In this document: positions 6,594 to 13,713 of the stretch, piece after piece
Layout: each line of letters begins with the position of its first letter
Position numbering within the stretch: the stretch's first letter is position 1
Assembly (NCBI RefSeq): GCF_900538805.1
Contig: NZ_UPZP01000061.1
Span: forward strand, 1-13,713
DNA length: 13,713 nucleotides
Direction of reading: 5' to 3'
Source: an uncultured Dialister sp.
GTDB lineage: Bacteria > Bacillota > Negativicutes > Veillonellales > Dialisteraceae
Position numbers and translations under genes: made by a program
Notes under the pieces: generated by a model
Seen by the model: the letters and a program-made list of their open reading frames with translations, nothing else
Database searches by the model: none
What the model was told of the DNA's origin: nothing

Positions 6594-7456
6594 TGGCAGT
6601 CATACTTTCTACAGCTTCCGGCAAAGGCGGGGTGGGAAAGACCCTCATCACCGCTTCCCTTGGCGTCACCCTTTCCCGGCTGGGAAAGAAGGTGCTCCTC
6701 ATTGACGGGGACATGGGCCTTCGGAACATGGACCTTATCCTGGGCATGGAAAACGACTGCTTCTACAATATATGCGACCTGGCGGAGGGGGCCTGTTTTC
6801 TGGAGGACGCGGTGCTTCCCGTCACGAAGGATCTTGATTTCCTGCCCGCTTCCCAGAAGGAATCCTGGGAAACCGTATTTCCGGCGGCCATGGACACGGT
6901 GCTTGATGATATCCACCGCCGCTATGACTATATATTCATTGACTGCCCCGCAGGCATGGGGAAGGGCATAGAAACGGCCTTCCGCCTGTCTGACACCATC
7001 CTTCTTCTGGTGGCGCCGTCCTGGTCTTCCAGAAGGAATGCGGACCGGCTCCGTCCCCTTGTGGGAAAGGGGAAATCCCTGAAGTATGTGCTGAACCGGT
7101 TCACGGAAAAGGATGGGCCCGCCCTTTCGTTTCAGGAAGTGTACGATACGCTGGATGAAGAATCCTTCGGCGGCGTCATTCCCTATTCCGTCATGGCGGA
7201 CACTTTGGGAAACCGCGGGGAGATTGCCGATTTCAAAGAAAAAAGCGCCTACGGCAGGGCGCTTTATGATGTGCTCCGCTCTGTGCTGAAGGATAAGGAC
7301 ATCCCCCTTTCAAGGTGGATGGGCACCCTTCGGCTGGGGGATCGGGAGAATGAAGAAATAGAAGGAGAAAATGATAGAAATAAAAACATTGAAAAGCCTT
7401 CCGGTCTTTCCTGGCACTCTTCCAGCAGCGCCTACAAGTGGCGGCGGAGGAGATGA
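6593..7456 (+). CDS. minD: MinD-like P-loop ATPase, divergent
   Basis: A ParA/MinD-family ATPase; MinD cycles on the membrane and recruits MinC to block FtsZ away from midcell. The 287 residues contain the deviant Walker A GKGGVGKT (10-17), LLIDGDMGLRNMDLILGMEN (35-54, MinD-type switch region, D38 and D40) and Walker B with IFIDCPAG (114-121, D117). Differences from typical MinD: the NPE/TPE before the partner-binding helix is A141-P-S, the helix reads SSRRNADR instead of S-VRD-DR, and there is no clear C-terminal amphipathic membrane-targeting helix; SRWMGTLRLG (240-249) is the only candidate. The last 30 or so residues are polar and end KWRRRR, unlike MinD. No minC lies next to it, although minC often precedes minD here. 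GGAGGG (6579-6584) is well spaced from ATG 6593. Confidence 0.83.
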   Translation: MAVILSTASGKGGVGKTLITASLGVTLSRLGKKVLLIDGDMGLRNMDLILGMENDCFYNICDLAEGACFLEDAVLPVTKDLDFLPASQKESWETVFPAAMDTVLDDIHRRYDYIFIDCPAGMGKGIETAFRLSDTILLLVAPSWSSRRNADRLRPLVGKGKSLKYVLNRFTEKDGPALSFQEVYDTLDEESFGGVIPYSVMADTLGNRGEIADFKEKSAYGRALYDVLRSVLKDKDIPLSRWMGTLRLGDRENEEIEGENDRNKNIEKPSGLSWHSSSSAYKWRRRR

Positions 7457-7462
7457 GAGACC

Positions 7463-8578
7463 ATGAACCTGATTCGTTACTGGCGGAGGATTGACAGCAC
7501 CCTCCTTATGACTGTGCTGGGACTGGCGGTGGTTTCGCTGCTTATTATTTCCAGCGCCACCCATGCCAATGTGCCGGACCATCCGGGGCAGTTTGATTTC
7601 GTCATCAAGCAGGGGGTGTTCCTTCTTCTGGGCCTTTCCGTGGCCGGGGCGTCCCTTTATTTTGACTACCGGAAACTGTACCGCTTTGTTCCTGCGCTCT
7701 ACGCGGTGAACGCGGTGATGCTTCTGGTGGTGAAATTTGCAGGCACCAGCGCCCTGGGTGCCCAGCGGTGGATCCAGATAGGGCCTTTCACCCTGCAGCC
7801 TTCGGAATTTGCCAAAATCATCATGATTATCTGCCTGGCCCGGCTTCTTTCCAATAATAAAAACGGCTACCGCACCTGGAAGAGCCTTCTTCCGGTGGCG
7901 GGGCTCATGGCGCTGCCTACGCTCCTCATTTTCATCCAGCCGGATCTGGGCACCAGCCTTGTATTTGCGGCCATTACCTTCGGCATGCTCTACATCTGCG
8001 GCCTTAACATGTCCCTGGTGAAAAAGGCGTTCATCGCCTTCGTGGCGGTGTTTCCGCAGATCTGGTTCTTCGTGCTCCACAGCTACCAGAAAATGCGTAT
8101 CCTTGTGCTCTTCAACCCCTCTGTGGATCCCTACGGCTCCGGCTACCACGTGATCCAGTCCAAGATTTCCATCGGCAGCGGCGGGTTCATCGGCCAGGGA
8201 CTCTTTGCAGGCACCCAGAGCCAGCTGAATTTCCTTCCTGAAAACCATACGGATTTCATCTTTTCCGTTATCGGGGAGGAACTGGGATTTGTAGGGGCCA
8301 TCTTTGTGCTTTTCCTCTACTTCATCCTTCTCTATAGGGCCATTATGATTTCCCGCTCCTCCGGCGATGCCTTCGGGAGCCTTCTGGCCTGCGGCATTTT
8401 TTCCATGTGGCTTTTTCAGATTTTCATCAATGTGGGAATGACCCTGGGCATCATGCCGGTTACCGGCATACCGCTGCCCTTCATGAGCTACGGCGGCAGC
8501 GCCCTGTTGATGAATCTCCTCTGCGTAGGACTTTTGATGAATATTTATATTCGGCGTAAAAAGCTGATGTTTGATTAG
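7463..8578 (+). CDS. rodA: RodA peptidoglycan glycosyltransferase (SEDS family)
   Basis: Polymerises lipid II into glycan strands and is the partner of PBP2. The 371 residues have about ten membrane spans and the SEDS signatures: LGAQRWIQIGPFTLQPSEFAK, IQPDLGTSLVF (D161), PENHTDFIFSVIGEELGF (D264 aligns with the catalytic Asp of RodA/FtsW) and the C-terminal GIPLPFMSYGGSALL. Linkage to mreBCD-mrdA, rather than to ftsZ or mur genes, supports RodA over FtsW. The ATG follows a GGAGGAG (7446-7452) by ten bases and lies six bases after the minD stop. Confidence 0.96.
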   Translation: MNLIRYWRRIDSTLLMTVLGLAVVSLLIISSATHANVPDHPGQFDFVIKQGVFLLLGLSVAGASLYFDYRKLYRFVPALYAVNAVMLLVVKFAGTSALGAQRWIQIGPFTLQPSEFAKIIMIICLARLLSNNKNGYRTWKSLLPVAGLMALPTLLIFIQPDLGTSLVFAAITFGMLYICGLNMSLVKKAFIAFVAVFPQIWFFVLHSYQKMRILVLFNPSVDPYGSGYHVIQSKISIGSGGFIGQGLFAGTQSQLNFLPENHTDFIFSVIGEELGFVGAIFVLFLYFILLYRAIMISRSSGDAFGSLLACGIFSMWLFQIFINVGMTLGIMPVTGIPLPFMSYGGSALLMNLLCVGLLMNIYIRRKKLMFD

Positions 8579-8586
8579 GAGTGAAC

Positions 8587-10482
8587 ATGAATCCTGTAAA
8601 AATTGATCCCGTATGGCTGATGCATATCCAGAAGCCTGCCCGCTACATCGGCGGTGAATGGAACAGCGTGGTGAAGGACCATGACAGCGTGGATGTGAAG
8701 GTGGCCCTGGCTTTCCCCGATGTGTACGAAGTGGCCATGAGCCATCTGGGGCTGAAAATCATTTACAGCGTGCTCAACGCAAGAAACGACACGCTGGCGG
8801 AAAGGGTGTACGCCCCCTGGGTGGATATGGAAGCCCTCATGCGGGAAAAGCATATCCCCCTTTATACGCTGGAATCCAAATGTCCGGTGAAGGACTTTGA
8901 CGTGCTGGGCTTCACCATGCCCTTTGAAATGTGCTATACCAATATCCTTAATATGCTGGATCTTGCCGGCATCCCCCTTTTGGCAAAGGACAGGGGAGAG
9001 GATGACCCCATCGTCGTTTCCGGCGGCCCCTGCGTGTACAACGCGGAGCCGGTGGCCGATTTCTTCGATGTATTCTTCATCGGCGAATCGGAAGAGGCCA
9101 TCGGAGAAATGGCGGACATCGTCAAGGCATGGAAGAAGGAAGGAAAGCCGGGGGGACGAAAGGAAATCATCCGCCGCATGGCAGGCATCAAGGGCTGCTA
9201 TGCGCCGTCCCTCTATAAAGTATCCTACTATGAAAACGGCATTTTCCGCTCCATTGCCCCCGTCGATGAAGCGGCCCAGTTCCCGGTGGAAAAAAGGCTC
9301 ATTTCCGACTTTGACAAGGTCAAGGTGGACGACAAGCCCATTCTTCCACACATTGAAATCGTCCATGACAGGGCAGTGCTGGAAATGTTCCGCGGCTGCA
9401 GCAGGGGATGCCGTTTCTGCCAGGCCGGCATGATTTACCGTCCGGTCCGTGAAAAGAGCGAAGAGAAGCTGCAGGAAATCGCGGACACCCTGATCCGGAA
9501 TACGGGGTACAATGAAATTTCCCTCATGTCCCTGTCCTCCGCCGACTATTCCTGCCTGCCGGAGCTGGTGGACCATCTCCTGGAAACCTTCAAGAACCGC
9601 CGCGTATCCGTAAGCCTTCCCTCTCTCCGCGTGGATTCCTTCTCCATCGACATTGCCAAGAAAATCCAGCAGGTGCGGAAGAGCGGCCTCACCCTGGCCC
9701 CGGAAGCCGGCACCCAGCGTCTCCGTGACGTCATCAACAAGGGCGTGACGGAAGAGGATATCATGGGCGCCTGTGCCAATGCCTTCAAGAACGGCTGGAG
9801 CAAGGTAAAGCTCTATTTCATGATGGGCCTTCCCACGGAAACCGACGAAGACCTGAAGGGCATTGCGGACCTGGCAGGCCGCATCCGCGAGCTCTACCAC
9901 ACCATCCGCGGCAGGAACGACTGCCGCATCACCGTCAGCGTGGCCAGCTTCGTGCCCAAACCTTTCACCCCCTTCCAGTGGATGCCCCAGTGCAGCGTGG
10001 AGGAAATCGAAAGAAAACAGCAGTACCTGAAGAGCCTTTTCACGGACCGGCATATTAAGTTTGCCTACCACGACGCCAAGACAGGCCGTCTGGAAGCGGT
10101 GCTGGCCAGAGGGGACCGGCAGCTTGCCAAGGTCATCCTGAAGGCCTTCGAAAAAGGCTGCAAGTATGACAGCTGGACCGAATTTTTCGACTACGACCGC
10201 TGGATGGACGCCTTCGAGGAATGCGGCGTGGACCCGGACCTCTATGCCTGCCGGAAGCGGGATGAATATGAAGCGGAACCCTGGGACCACATTGACTGCG
10301 GCGTAAACAAGGACTATCTCAGAAAAGAATGGCGCCTGGCCCAGCGGGGCATCCTGACCCATGACTGCCGCCACCTTGCCTGCAACGGCTGCGCCGTATG
10401 CCCGGTGCTGGACGTGAAACCTATCGACCATAAAGAGGAGAATGCACATGAAAAGACTGTTTTTATCTATCACGAAAGGTGA
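8587..10482 (+). CDS. Radical SAM protein, TIGR03960-type, function unknown
   Basis: About 631 residues. The N-terminal third resembles the B12-binding-like region of this family (SHLGLKIIYSVLNARNDTLAERVYAPW is characteristic). The radical SAM domain carries the 4Fe-4S triad C271-x3-C275-x2-C278 (EMFRGCSRGCRFCQAG), then PSLRVDS and LAPEAGTQRLRDVINK. The C-terminus has a second cysteine cluster, C594, C599, C602 and C605 (DCRHLACNGCAVCP), that could bind metal. I recognise the family but know no demonstrated reaction for it. AGGAG at 8577-8581 favours ATG 8587 over GTG 8581, which overlaps that site. The gene ends 35 bases inside its DUF2344 partner, with which it is often linked or fused elsewhere; the two probably act together. 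Confidence 0.88.
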   Translation: MNPVKIDPVWLMHIQKPARYIGGEWNSVVKDHDSVDVKVALAFPDVYEVAMSHLGLKIIYSVLNARNDTLAERVYAPWVDMEALMREKHIPLYTLESKCPVKDFDVLGFTMPFEMCYTNILNMLDLAGIPLLAKDRGEDDPIVVSGGPCVYNAEPVADFFDVFFIGESEEAIGEMADIVKAWKKEGKPGGRKEIIRRMAGIKGCYAPSLYKVSYYENGIFRSIAPVDEAAQFPVEKRLISDFDKVKVDDKPILPHIEIVHDRAVLEMFRGCSRGCRFCQAGMIYRPVREKSEEKLQEIADTLIRNTGYNEISLMSLSSADYSCLPELVDHLLETFKNRRVSVSLPSLRVDSFSIDIAKKIQQVRKSGLTLAPEAGTQRLRDVINKGVTEEDIMGACANAFKNGWSKVKLYFMMGLPTETDEDLKGIADLAGRIRELYHTIRGRNDCRITVSVASFVPKPFTPFQWMPQCSVEEIERKQQYLKSLFTDRHIKFAYHDAKTGRLEAVLARGDRQLAKVILKAFEKGCKYDSWTEFFDYDRWMDAFEECGVDPDLYACRKRDEYEAEPWDHIDCGVNKDYLRKEWRLAQRGILTHDCRHLACNGCAVCPVLDVKPIDHKEENAHEKTVFIYHER

Positions 10483-11185
10483 GGAGCTCCGTTTCCTGGG
10501 GCACCTCGATTTCCTGCGCACCATGGAAAGAGCAGTCATGCGTTCTGAAATCCCCGTAGCCTTCTCCGAAGGCTTCAACCCCCATATGAAACTTTCCCTG
10601 GATTCCGCCCTGGGCGTAGGCGTCACCGCGGATCCCCTCTATCTGGAAATGAAACTGGAAGAGGACATGCCCCTTGAAGAAGTAAAGGAGCGCCTTTCCC
10701 GGCAGCTTCCTAAAGGCATCACCATCCATTCCATTGTGGAAGCGGAAAAGAACTGGCCCAAATTTGTGGCTGTCTTCAATGAAGATGCCTATGAAATGGA
10801 AGGCCCCGTGAAGGAAGGGACTGCAGAAGAGGACTTTGAAAAAGCAAAGGCGTCCCTGGAAGAATTCAACAAACTCTCCTCTTTCCTGTATAAAAGGGTG
10901 ACCCCGAAAAAGATAAGGGAAATGGACGTGAAGCCCATGATTTTAGAGCCCATGAAGGTGACCTTCACTAAAGACCGGGCCTACCTCACCTTCTCCCTCA
11001 TCCGCAGCAATACGGGCACCGTACAGCCCAAGGATATCTGGAAAATGCTCTCCGAATCCTTCCACATGCCCTGGACGGAAGGAGAATTCATCTGTTCCCG
11101 CACCGGCACCTATCGAAGGCTTAATGGAAAACGGCTTACCCTGTCGGACGAAGGCGTTTTTGAGGGTTTACTGAAAGGAAATTGA
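10448..11185 (+). CDS. DUF2344 (TIGR03936-type) partner of the radical SAM protein
   Basis: About 245 residues beginning MKRLFLSITKGEELRFLGHL, then DFLRTMERAVMRSEIPVAFSEGFNPHMK, the hallmark of the DUF2344 family: a short N-terminal strand, LRFL-HLD, and SEGFNPH. Its function is unknown. In many genomes it lies next to, or is fused to, the C-terminus of the TIGR03960 radical SAM protein; here they are separate but overlap by 35 bases in different frames, so translation is probably coupled. An ATG at 10442 is one base from AGAGGAG (10434-10440) and is too close, whereas ATG 10448 is seven bases away. rng starts one base after the stop. Confidence 0.88.
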   Translation: MKRLFLSITKGEELRFLGHLDFLRTMERAVMRSEIPVAFSEGFNPHMKLSLDSALGVGVTADPLYLEMKLEEDMPLEEVKERLSRQLPKGITIHSIVEAEKNWPKFVAVFNEDAYEMEGPVKEGTAEEDFEKAKASLEEFNKLSSFLYKRVTPKKIREMDVKPMILEPMKVTFTKDRAYLTFSLIRSNTGTVQPKDIWKMLSESFHMPWTEGEFICSRTGTYRRLNGKRLTLSDEGVFEGLLKGN

Positions 11186-11186
11186 A

Positions 11187-12599
11187 ATGAAACAGCTTCT
11201 TCTCCATGTAAGACCGGACCAGACGGTGCTTGCGCTCCTTGACAATGACATTCTTTCCGACCTCTTTGTGGAAAGAGCGGGGGAAGAAGACATTGTGGGA
11301 AGGGTATACAAGGGCATTATCAAAAACGTGGTGCCCTCTTTAAATGGTATGTTCGTGGATATCGGCATCGGACGGAACGCATTCCTAAGGACAAGGGACA
11401 CCCTGAAGGGCGGCCCCCGCACCGAAGGAAGCGCCGTGCTGGTGCAGGTGGAAAAGGACAGCACCGAAACCAAGGGCCCCCTGGTGACGGAAAAAATCAG
11501 CTTCGCCGGACGCTATGCCGTGGCCCTTTTTGGCACATCCTACATCGGTATTTCCAAAAAAATCACCGATGAAAATAAAAGAAACTTCCTCCGGAGCCAC
11601 GCCGCCGCCATCTGCCAAAAAGGCACGGGCCTCATTGTCCGCACCGCCGCCGAAACGGCGGGGGAGGAGGATTTCAAAAAAGACTTGGCCTCCCTTTCCC
11701 GCATGATGGACGTGGTGACAAAAAGGGCGGCCATTGAAAAGGGACCGGCCCTTCTTTACCGGGACGGAGATCTGGCGGTGAAGAGCCTTCGGGACTACCT
11801 CACCGGCGACGTGGAACGCATCCTGGTGGACGACAAAGACACCTGGCAGCGCCTTTCTTCCATGGCGGAAGAGGAAACGAATATTTCCAAAGACCGCATC
11901 CTTTTCTACAACGAAAGAGAAAGCCTTTTCAAATATTTCCATGTGGAAGAACAGATACACGCCCTCTTCGAAAGAAATGTGCCCCTTCCTTCCGGCGGAT
12001 CCCTCGTCATCGACTACACCGAAGCTTTGACGGTGATTGACGTGAACTCCGGCTCCTTTAGGAGCAAAGGCATACCCCACGACCAGCTGGCCTTCCTCAT
12101 CAATAAGGACGCGGCCTTTGAAATCGCAAGGCAGATACGGCTTCGCGGCATAGGCGGCATCATTATGGTCGACTTCATCGACATGGAAAAGAAGGAAGAA
12201 AAAGAAAAACTTCTTCACATCCTTCGGAGCGAAGTGAGAAGGGACCATGTAAAAACCGTGGTCCTCGGCATGACCTCCCTGGGCCTTGTGGAAATGACAA
12301 GGAAAAGGACCACCAAAAGGCTGTGGCAGTACTACTACGACACCTGCCCCGCCTGCGGCGGCACGGGCCGCATCCTTTCCGCCGGCGCCGCTGCCGACAG
12401 GATTCTGGAGGATCTGGAAAATAGAAGAAGGTCGGGCCCCTTCAAAACCGACCTGGAAATCCGCTGCCAGAAAGACGTGAAAAAAGTGCTGGAGAATTCC
12501 CCCTTCAAAGAAAGACTTGCGAAAACCGCCCTGCGGGACGTCACCATCACCGAAGAACCGAATTTCACCCGTGACACATATACCATTCTATCGATGTAA
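11187..12599 (+). CDS. rng: Ribonuclease G/E family endoribonuclease
   Basis: A cytoplasmic endoribonuclease that cleaves single-stranded AU-rich RNA and takes part in rRNA and mRNA maturation. The 470 residues match the short RNase G form without the long C-terminal degradosome scaffold of RNase E. An S1 domain starts near residue 34 (EDIVGRVYKGIIKNVVPSLNGMFVDIG). The catalytic magnesium-binding aspartates are present in IDVNSGSF (D285) and IIMVDFIDM (D329), and the zinc-link DTCPACGGTG gives C387 and C390. AAAGGA (11174-11179) lies seven bases before the ATG. In many Firmicutes rng is followed by rplU-rpmA-obg; here thioredoxin follows instead. Confidence 0.95.
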   Translation: MKQLLLHVRPDQTVLALLDNDILSDLFVERAGEEDIVGRVYKGIIKNVVPSLNGMFVDIGIGRNAFLRTRDTLKGGPRTEGSAVLVQVEKDSTETKGPLVTEKISFAGRYAVALFGTSYIGISKKITDENKRNFLRSHAAAICQKGTGLIVRTAAETAGEEDFKKDLASLSRMMDVVTKRAAIEKGPALLYRDGDLAVKSLRDYLTGDVERILVDDKDTWQRLSSMAEEETNISKDRILFYNERESLFKYFHVEEQIHALFERNVPLPSGGSLVIDYTEALTVIDVNSGSFRSKGIPHDQLAFLINKDAAFEIARQIRLRGIGGIIMVDFIDMEKKEEKEKLLHILRSEVRRDHVKTVVLGMTSLGLVEMTRKRTTKRLWQYYYDTCPACGGTGRILSAGAAADRILEDLENRRRSGPFKTDLEIRCQKDVKKVLENSPFKERLAKTALRDVTITEEPNFTRDTYTILSM

Positions 12600-12610
12600 A
12601 AGGAGATAAC

Positions 12611-12934
12611 ATGATTACAGAAATCCATTCCGACGCAGATTTAGATAGAGAATTCGTAGACAAAAAAGGCTTCGTCCTCCTGGAACTGGGCGCCTCCTGG
12701 TGCCGCCCCTGCCAGGTCATGGCCCCCGCCTTCACGGCGGTGGAAGAAGAATTCAAAGGAGAAGTCCGCCTCTGCCGCATCGACGTGGACGAAGCAGAAG
12801 AAATCGCCGACCGCTTCGCCCCCCAGGGCATCCCCACCTTCATCTTCTATAAAGACGGAAAAGAACTGGGCAGAATCATCGGCTATCGGCAGAAAAATAA
12901 ATTCTTTGAAGATATAGCCAAAATGATGAAATAA
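12611..12934 (+). CDS. trxA: Thioredoxin with a WCRPC active site
   Basis: A small cytoplasmic disulfide reductase of 107 residues, the usual thioredoxin length. The active site is W30-C31-R32-P33-C34, with Arg in place of the usual Gly, and the cis-proline lies in GIPTF (P75). D58-V-D60 and the FYKDGKELGRIIGY strand-turn are typical. An extra cysteine (C55) lies in the central strand. The start follows AAAGGAG closely and is 11 bases after the rng stop, so it is most likely the last gene of the operon. Whether it replaces or supplements another thioredoxin cannot be seen here. A hairpin array begins directly at its stop codon. Confidence 0.93.
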   Translation: MITEIHSDADLDREFVDKKGFVLLELGASWCRPCQVMAPAFTAVEEEFKGEVRLCRIDVDEAEEIADRFAPQGIPTFIFYKDGKELGRIIGYRQKNKFFEDIAKMMK

Positions 12935-13130
12935 CACGCCCTGCGCGCGTGAGGGTTGACGGCCCTTCGGGCCGAGGTTTGACAGGCCTGCGGCCTGAGG
13001 GTTCTAAAGTTTGACGCGGCCTTTCAGGCCGCGAGGGTTGTGGTGGGCGCCTGCGGCGCCAGTATGAATAAAACCTTTACAACCGGGCTTCGCCCGATGG
13101 AAAACAGGCCAACCGCCCTTGCGGGCGTGG
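12934..13130 (+). repeat. Array of seven hairpin modules (island 2, part a)
   Basis: The same seven modules in the same order as 1404-1600, with changed stems: CACGC/GCGTG (12935-12939, 12947-12951, imperfect), CGGCCC/GGGCCG (12960-12965, 12969-12974), CAGGCC/GGCCTG (12983-12988, 12992-12997), CGCGGCC/GGCCGCG (13015-13021, 13027-13033), GGCGCC/GGCGCC (13046-13051, 13055-13060), then CGGGC/GCCCG and CGCCC/GGGCG. The linkers (TTGA before, AGG or AGGGTT after, AATAAAACCTTTA between the fifth and sixth) are conserved. No canonical terminator with a T tract lies between trxA and this array, so these hairpins may also end or slow operon transcription. Confidence 0.88.
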
Positions 13131-13138
13131 AAATGCGG

Positions 13139-13294
13139 CCCCCTTTGATGGCTGGCGCCACCACCTTCCCCCCGCAAGCGGTGGGACAATAAAGCTCTGC
13201 GAGGTTGTATTCTCATAAGTTACTCTAAGCAAAGCACGGGTTGTTGTGCCCCCGCACAGCGGGGGAAAGGTGGTGCCGTAGGCACCAAAGGGGG
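13139..13294. repeat. Inverted-repeat arms enclosing the 68-bp core in flipped orientation (island 2, part b)
   Basis: Left arm 13139-13173 and right arm 13261-13294 match the island 1 arms in place and orientation, including GGTGCC-GTA-GGCACC in the right arm. The core 13182-13249 does not match the 1654-1721 core directly, but its reverse complement does over exactly 68 bases with 14 mismatches and no gap; the first 16 bases and the last 15 are identical. The adjoining hairpin halves appear to travel with the core: GCGGTGGGAC touches the same core end in both islands. Confidence 0.85.
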
Positions 13295-13368
13295 AAAAGT
13301 CGCCGTAGGCGACTAATTCACCGAAATACTGTTCATAACGTATGACACCAAGGAAAAGCATAGAGCAG

Positions 13369-13462
13369 CCTTCCCGCCGACCGGTATTTAATAGCATTTG
13401 TCTCATATGCTTCGAGTACCGAGATTCTTCGCTTCGCTCAGAATGACGAGTGGACGGGAAGG
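13369..13462. repeat. 94-bp element related to 1840-1937
   Basis: It begins with the same CCTTCCCGCCG and ends with an imperfect inverse (GGACGGGAAGG). The interior has GTATTTA after the left end and a GAGATTCTTCGCTTCGCTCA-like segment with the ATTCT/AGAAT pair, as in island 1, but the middle differs. It lies at the same position relative to the flipped core as the copy in island 1. The right end is followed by AATCCCGTAATG, resembling TCCCGTAACG words at 41, 212 and 2047. Confidence 0.65.
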
Positions 13463-13484
13463 TAATCCCGTAATGCCTTTGCGT

Positions 13485-13515
13485 CCCCTTTAGGGGAAGA
13501 GGGCCACGTAGTGGC
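13485..13515 (+). repeat. Two further hairpin modules
   Basis: CCCC-TTTA-GGGG (13485-13496) followed by AAGAGGG resembles the minus-strand reading of 2134-2145. GCCAC-GTA-GTGGC (13503-13507 with 13511-13515), followed by GCAGGGG, has the same stem-GTA-stem design as 1743-1757 and 13298-13314. From here to 13579 no gene is visible. Confidence 0.65.
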
Positions 13516-13579
13516 GCAGGGGTGTACGACGCTGCAAGCCGGATTGACACTCTCTGCTGCCCTGACTGCCAATCGGCAG

Positions 13580-13713
13580 CCTTCCCGCCGATTTTTATTT
13601 AACATCATTTGTCGCATAAGCGGCACGTACTGCGCGCATTCTGCATAGAATGCGCGAGTCGACCAAAGTTGGCCCTGTGTAGAGCAGCAATGGAGCAACA
13701 TTGTCATTCTTAA
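13580..13713. repeat. Third left end of the CCTTCCCGCCG element, right end not in window
   Basis: CCTTCCCGCCG at 13580-13590 is followed by TATTTAA and CATTTGTC(G/T)CATA, as at 13369. In place of the usual ATTCT...AGAAT segment there is a perfect 10-bp hairpin CGCGCATTCT-GCAT-AGAATGCGCG (13633-13642 with 13647-13656). No matching right terminus appears before the window ends, so the copy is either truncated or extends beyond 13713. No reading frame here is convincing. Confidence 0.55.

Noticed and set aside
7371..7466. A 31-codon frame with GAAGGAG before its ATG, ending in ATGA overlapping the rodA start
   Set aside because: It is intriguing for its coupling to rodA, but the site is only three bases from the ATG, the peptide is low complexity, and it overlaps the MinD tail. 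It may be a reading accident; conservation in relatives would be needed.
8575..10626. Long open frame of 683 codons on the minus strand
   Set aside because: It lies exactly opposite the radical SAM gene, which has clear family motifs. The antisense frame gives no recognisable domain and stays open because of GC-biased codon use.
13004..13707. Minus-strand open frames of 70-157 codons in island 2
   Set aside because: Same reason: repeat translation with no start signals or family match.

Overview
This window looks like chromosomal DNA from a Gram-negative-type Firmicute of the Negativicutes, probably near Dialister, Allisonella or Megasphaera. The gene order is the reason: mreB-mreC-mreD-mrdA-minD-rodA-radical SAM (TIGR03960-type)-DUF2344-rng is a familiar clostridial/Negativicutes cell-shape neighbourhood. 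The genus is a guess. All genes lie on the plus strand.

Layout. 1-300 is repeat-derived, non-coding DNA. 392-1357 is glpX (class II fructose-1,6-bisphosphatase), with its own weak promoter and a clear intrinsic terminator at 1371-1397. 1400-2223 is a gene-free island of hairpin repeats. 2250-2258 is a perfect extended -10 promoter. 2295-12934 is one tightly packed set of ten genes, with gaps or overlaps from a 35-base overlap to an 11-base gap, and therefore very probably one operon. It encodes an MreB-like protein, MreC, MreD, PBP2, a MinD-like ATPase, RodA, a radical SAM protein, its DUF2344 partner, ribonuclease G and a thioredoxin. 12935-13713 is a second gene-free island, homologous to the first.

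How the genes fit together. MreB/C/D, PBP2 (transpeptidase) and RodA (glycosyltransferase) form the elongasome that builds lateral wall peptidoglycan. The MinD-like ATPase would normally place the division site, but no minC lies beside it. The radical SAM/DUF2344 pair is widely conserved next to rng and, to my knowledge, has no established function. RNase G and thioredoxin are housekeeping genes sharing the transcript.

The most unusual content is in the intergenic islands. They are mosaics of short perfect hairpins joined by fixed linkers. Between the two islands most stems differ in sequence while both arms change together, so pairing is kept. At the heart of each island, about 33-bp GC-rich inverted arms enclose a 68-bp core. 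That core is in opposite orientation in the two islands (54/68 identical after reverse complementing) while the DNA on both sides is collinear, so it has inverted. The second notable point is that the MreB-like protein has lost its canonical phosphate-2 motif and the glutamates of the EEP motif, suggesting weak or absent ATPase activity.
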